From: Cognatishimia sp. 1_MG-2023
GTDB lineage: Bacteria > Pseudomonadota > Alphaproteobacteria > Rhodobacterales > Rhodobacteraceae
Assembly: GCF_030548175.1 (NCBI RefSeq)
Contig: NZ_JAUORX010000003.1
Coordinates: forward strand, 310,001 to 374,000
Direction: 5' to 3'
DNA length: 64,000 bases
The notes beneath the pieces are model-generated. The model was not told the origin of the DNA and searched no databases. It saw only the letters and a program-made list of their open reading frames with translations. Shown one piece after another: positions 63,117-64,000 of the stretch. Numbering within the stretch: the stretch's first letter is position 1; each line of letters starts with the position of its first letter. The position numbers and the translations under genes are program-made.

Positions 63117-64000
63117 ATGAAAGATATTCTTCAAGAGCTCGAAGATCGCCGTGCCGATGCCCGTCTGGGCGGTGGTCAGCGCCGTATTGATAGTCAGCAT
63201 GCAAAAGGAAAACTAACAGCACGAGAGCGTGTTGAATTGCTGCTGGATGAAGACAGCTTTGAAGAATTCGACATGTTCAAGTCGCATCGCTGTACTGACT
63301 TTGGGATGGAAAAGCAGAAAGCTGCTGGTGACGGTGTGGTTGTCGGTTGGGGCACAATCAATGGCCGGATGGTCTATGTGTTCTCTCAAGACTTTACTGT
63401 CTTTGGCGGGTCCTTGTCGGAAACGCACGCGGAAAAAATATGTAAAATCATGGATATGGCGATGCAAAATGGCGCGCCTGTGATTGGGATCAACGATTCT
63501 GGCGGTGCGCGTATCCAAGAAGGTGTTGCGTCTTTGGCGGGGTACGCTGAAGTGTTCCAACGCAATGTCATGGCCTCAGGTGTGGTTCCGCAGATCTCTG
63601 TGATCATGGGCCCATGTGCTGGTGGCGCTGTGTACTCGCCAGCGATGACCGACTTCATCTTTATGGTGAAAGACACATCTTACATGTTCGTCACCGGTCC
63701 AGATGTTGTGAAGACTGTGACCAACGAAGTTGTCACAGCAGAAGAGCTTGGCGGTGCGTCAACACACACCAAGAAATCGTCGGTAGCCGATGGCGCTTTC
63801 GAAAACGATGTTGAAGCCCTGGCAGAGGTGCGCCGTTTGGTTGATTTCTTGCCATTGAACAACAAAGAAAAGCCGCCGGTGCGTCCGTTCTTTGATGAGC
63901 CTGGTCGTATTGACGAAAGCCTTGATACATTGGTGCCTGAAAACGCCAACACGCCTTATGACATGAAAGAACTCATCACCAAGATGGCGGATGAGGGTGA
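63117..64000 (+). CDS. pccB: Propionyl-CoA carboxylase beta subunit (3' partial)
   Basis: First 294 codons of the carboxyltransferase subunit, open at the right edge (full length usually about 510). It carboxylates propionyl-CoA to methylmalonyl-CoA with the biotin-bearing alpha subunit. Seen: [68 protein letters not shown] and [20 protein letters not shown] 63117 has AAGGGGA before it. The close regulator and paired palindromes fit propionyl-CoA control. Confidence 0.95.
   Translation, partial: MKDILQELEDRRADARLGGGQRRIDSQHAKGKLTARERVELLLDEDSFEEFDMFKSHRCTDFGMEKQKAAGDGVVVGWGTINGRMVYVFSQDFTVFGGSLSETHAEKICKIMDMAMQNGAPVIGINDSGGARIQEGVASLAGYAEVFQRNVMASGVVPQISVIMGPCAGGAVYSPAMTDFIFMVKDTSYMFVTGPDVVKTVTNEVVTAEELGGASTHTKKSSVADGAFENDVEALAEVRRLVDFLPLNNKEKPPVRPFFDEPGRIDESLDTLVPENANTPYDMKELITKMADEG

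Overview
The window looks like a chromosomal segment of a marine alphaproteobacterium of the family Rhodobacteraceae (roseobacter group). Pointers are the pyrimidine cluster PreA / RutR-like TetR / carbamoylase / dihydropyrimidinase / NMT1-type ABC importer, a DUF2927 lipoprotein, a PccR-type regulator close to pccB, BetI divergent from betBA, and intergenic repeats carrying GAGTATTT plus GGGGGC/GCCCCC hairpins. This placement rests on gene content and family recognition; no search was run. Gene density is high and no transposase, integrase, phage gene or CRISPR array is visible, so the window reads as core genome with small accessory modules.

Layout. 1-9.4 kb: reductive pyrimidine catabolism (PreA, RutR-like regulator, beta-ureidopropionase-type hydrolase, dihydropyrimidinase) with a four-gene ABC importer; the regulator and the hydrolase gene are divergent across a large inverted repeat. 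9.4-17.9 kb: DUF1330 and GDCCVxC small proteins, an FAD-linked 2-hydroxyacid dehydrogenase, tRNA-Gly(TCC), an ABC exporter, an acyl-CoA synthetase, a frameshifted glycerol kinase and a PhnA-type protein. 17.9-18.5 kb: a gene-poor gap with a 9-bp x 9 tandem repeat and a palindromic element. 18.5-25.4 kb: a minus-strand run coding for a 27-residue membrane miniprotein, XpaC, TelA, a DUF2927 lipoprotein, an SPFH-GYF protein, a zinc-ribbon membrane protein and Dtd, next to a separately terminated TerC gene. This is the best candidate for a poorly described system.

25.4-31.5 kb: RNA-related and cell-wall genes (rluB-type pseudouridine synthase, tadA, ceramidase-family protein, gatCA, an excalibur-type lipoprotein coupled to an amidase) and the RNase P RNA. 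31.9-34.4 kb: a compact curli operon (curlin-repeat protein, CsgF, CsgG) without csgE. 34.6-41.5 kb: rpmG, a GNAT enzyme, a Bax-inhibitor-like protein, a DUF1127 protein, a LysR regulator, a quinone reductase-like enzyme, an XRE regulator, hisN, and an 8-oxoguanine deaminase whose ribosome-binding site lies inside a leader hairpin.

41.5-56 kb: CAP-domain protein, guanine deaminase, mgtE, 5-formyl-THF cyclo-ligase, a YmdB-type phosphoesterase, two convergent SLC13/RCK transporters separated by an inverted pair of dispersed repeats, YebC, a MerR/zinc-ribbon pair sharing a promoter with a 20-bp spacer, a membrane-anchored ClpP-fold protein, ArgP-ArgO and a DMT transporter. 56-64 kb: betI/betBA with a 28-bp palindrome, an alpha/beta hydrolase, a PccR-like regulator, a Bcr/CflA MFS exporter, and the 5' part of pccB preceded by two GCAAATTTGC palindromes 40 bp apart.

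The first and last genes (preA, pccB) run off the window. Starts were moved inward from the longest reading frame wherever a Shine-Dalgarno sequence and the family N-terminus agreed.
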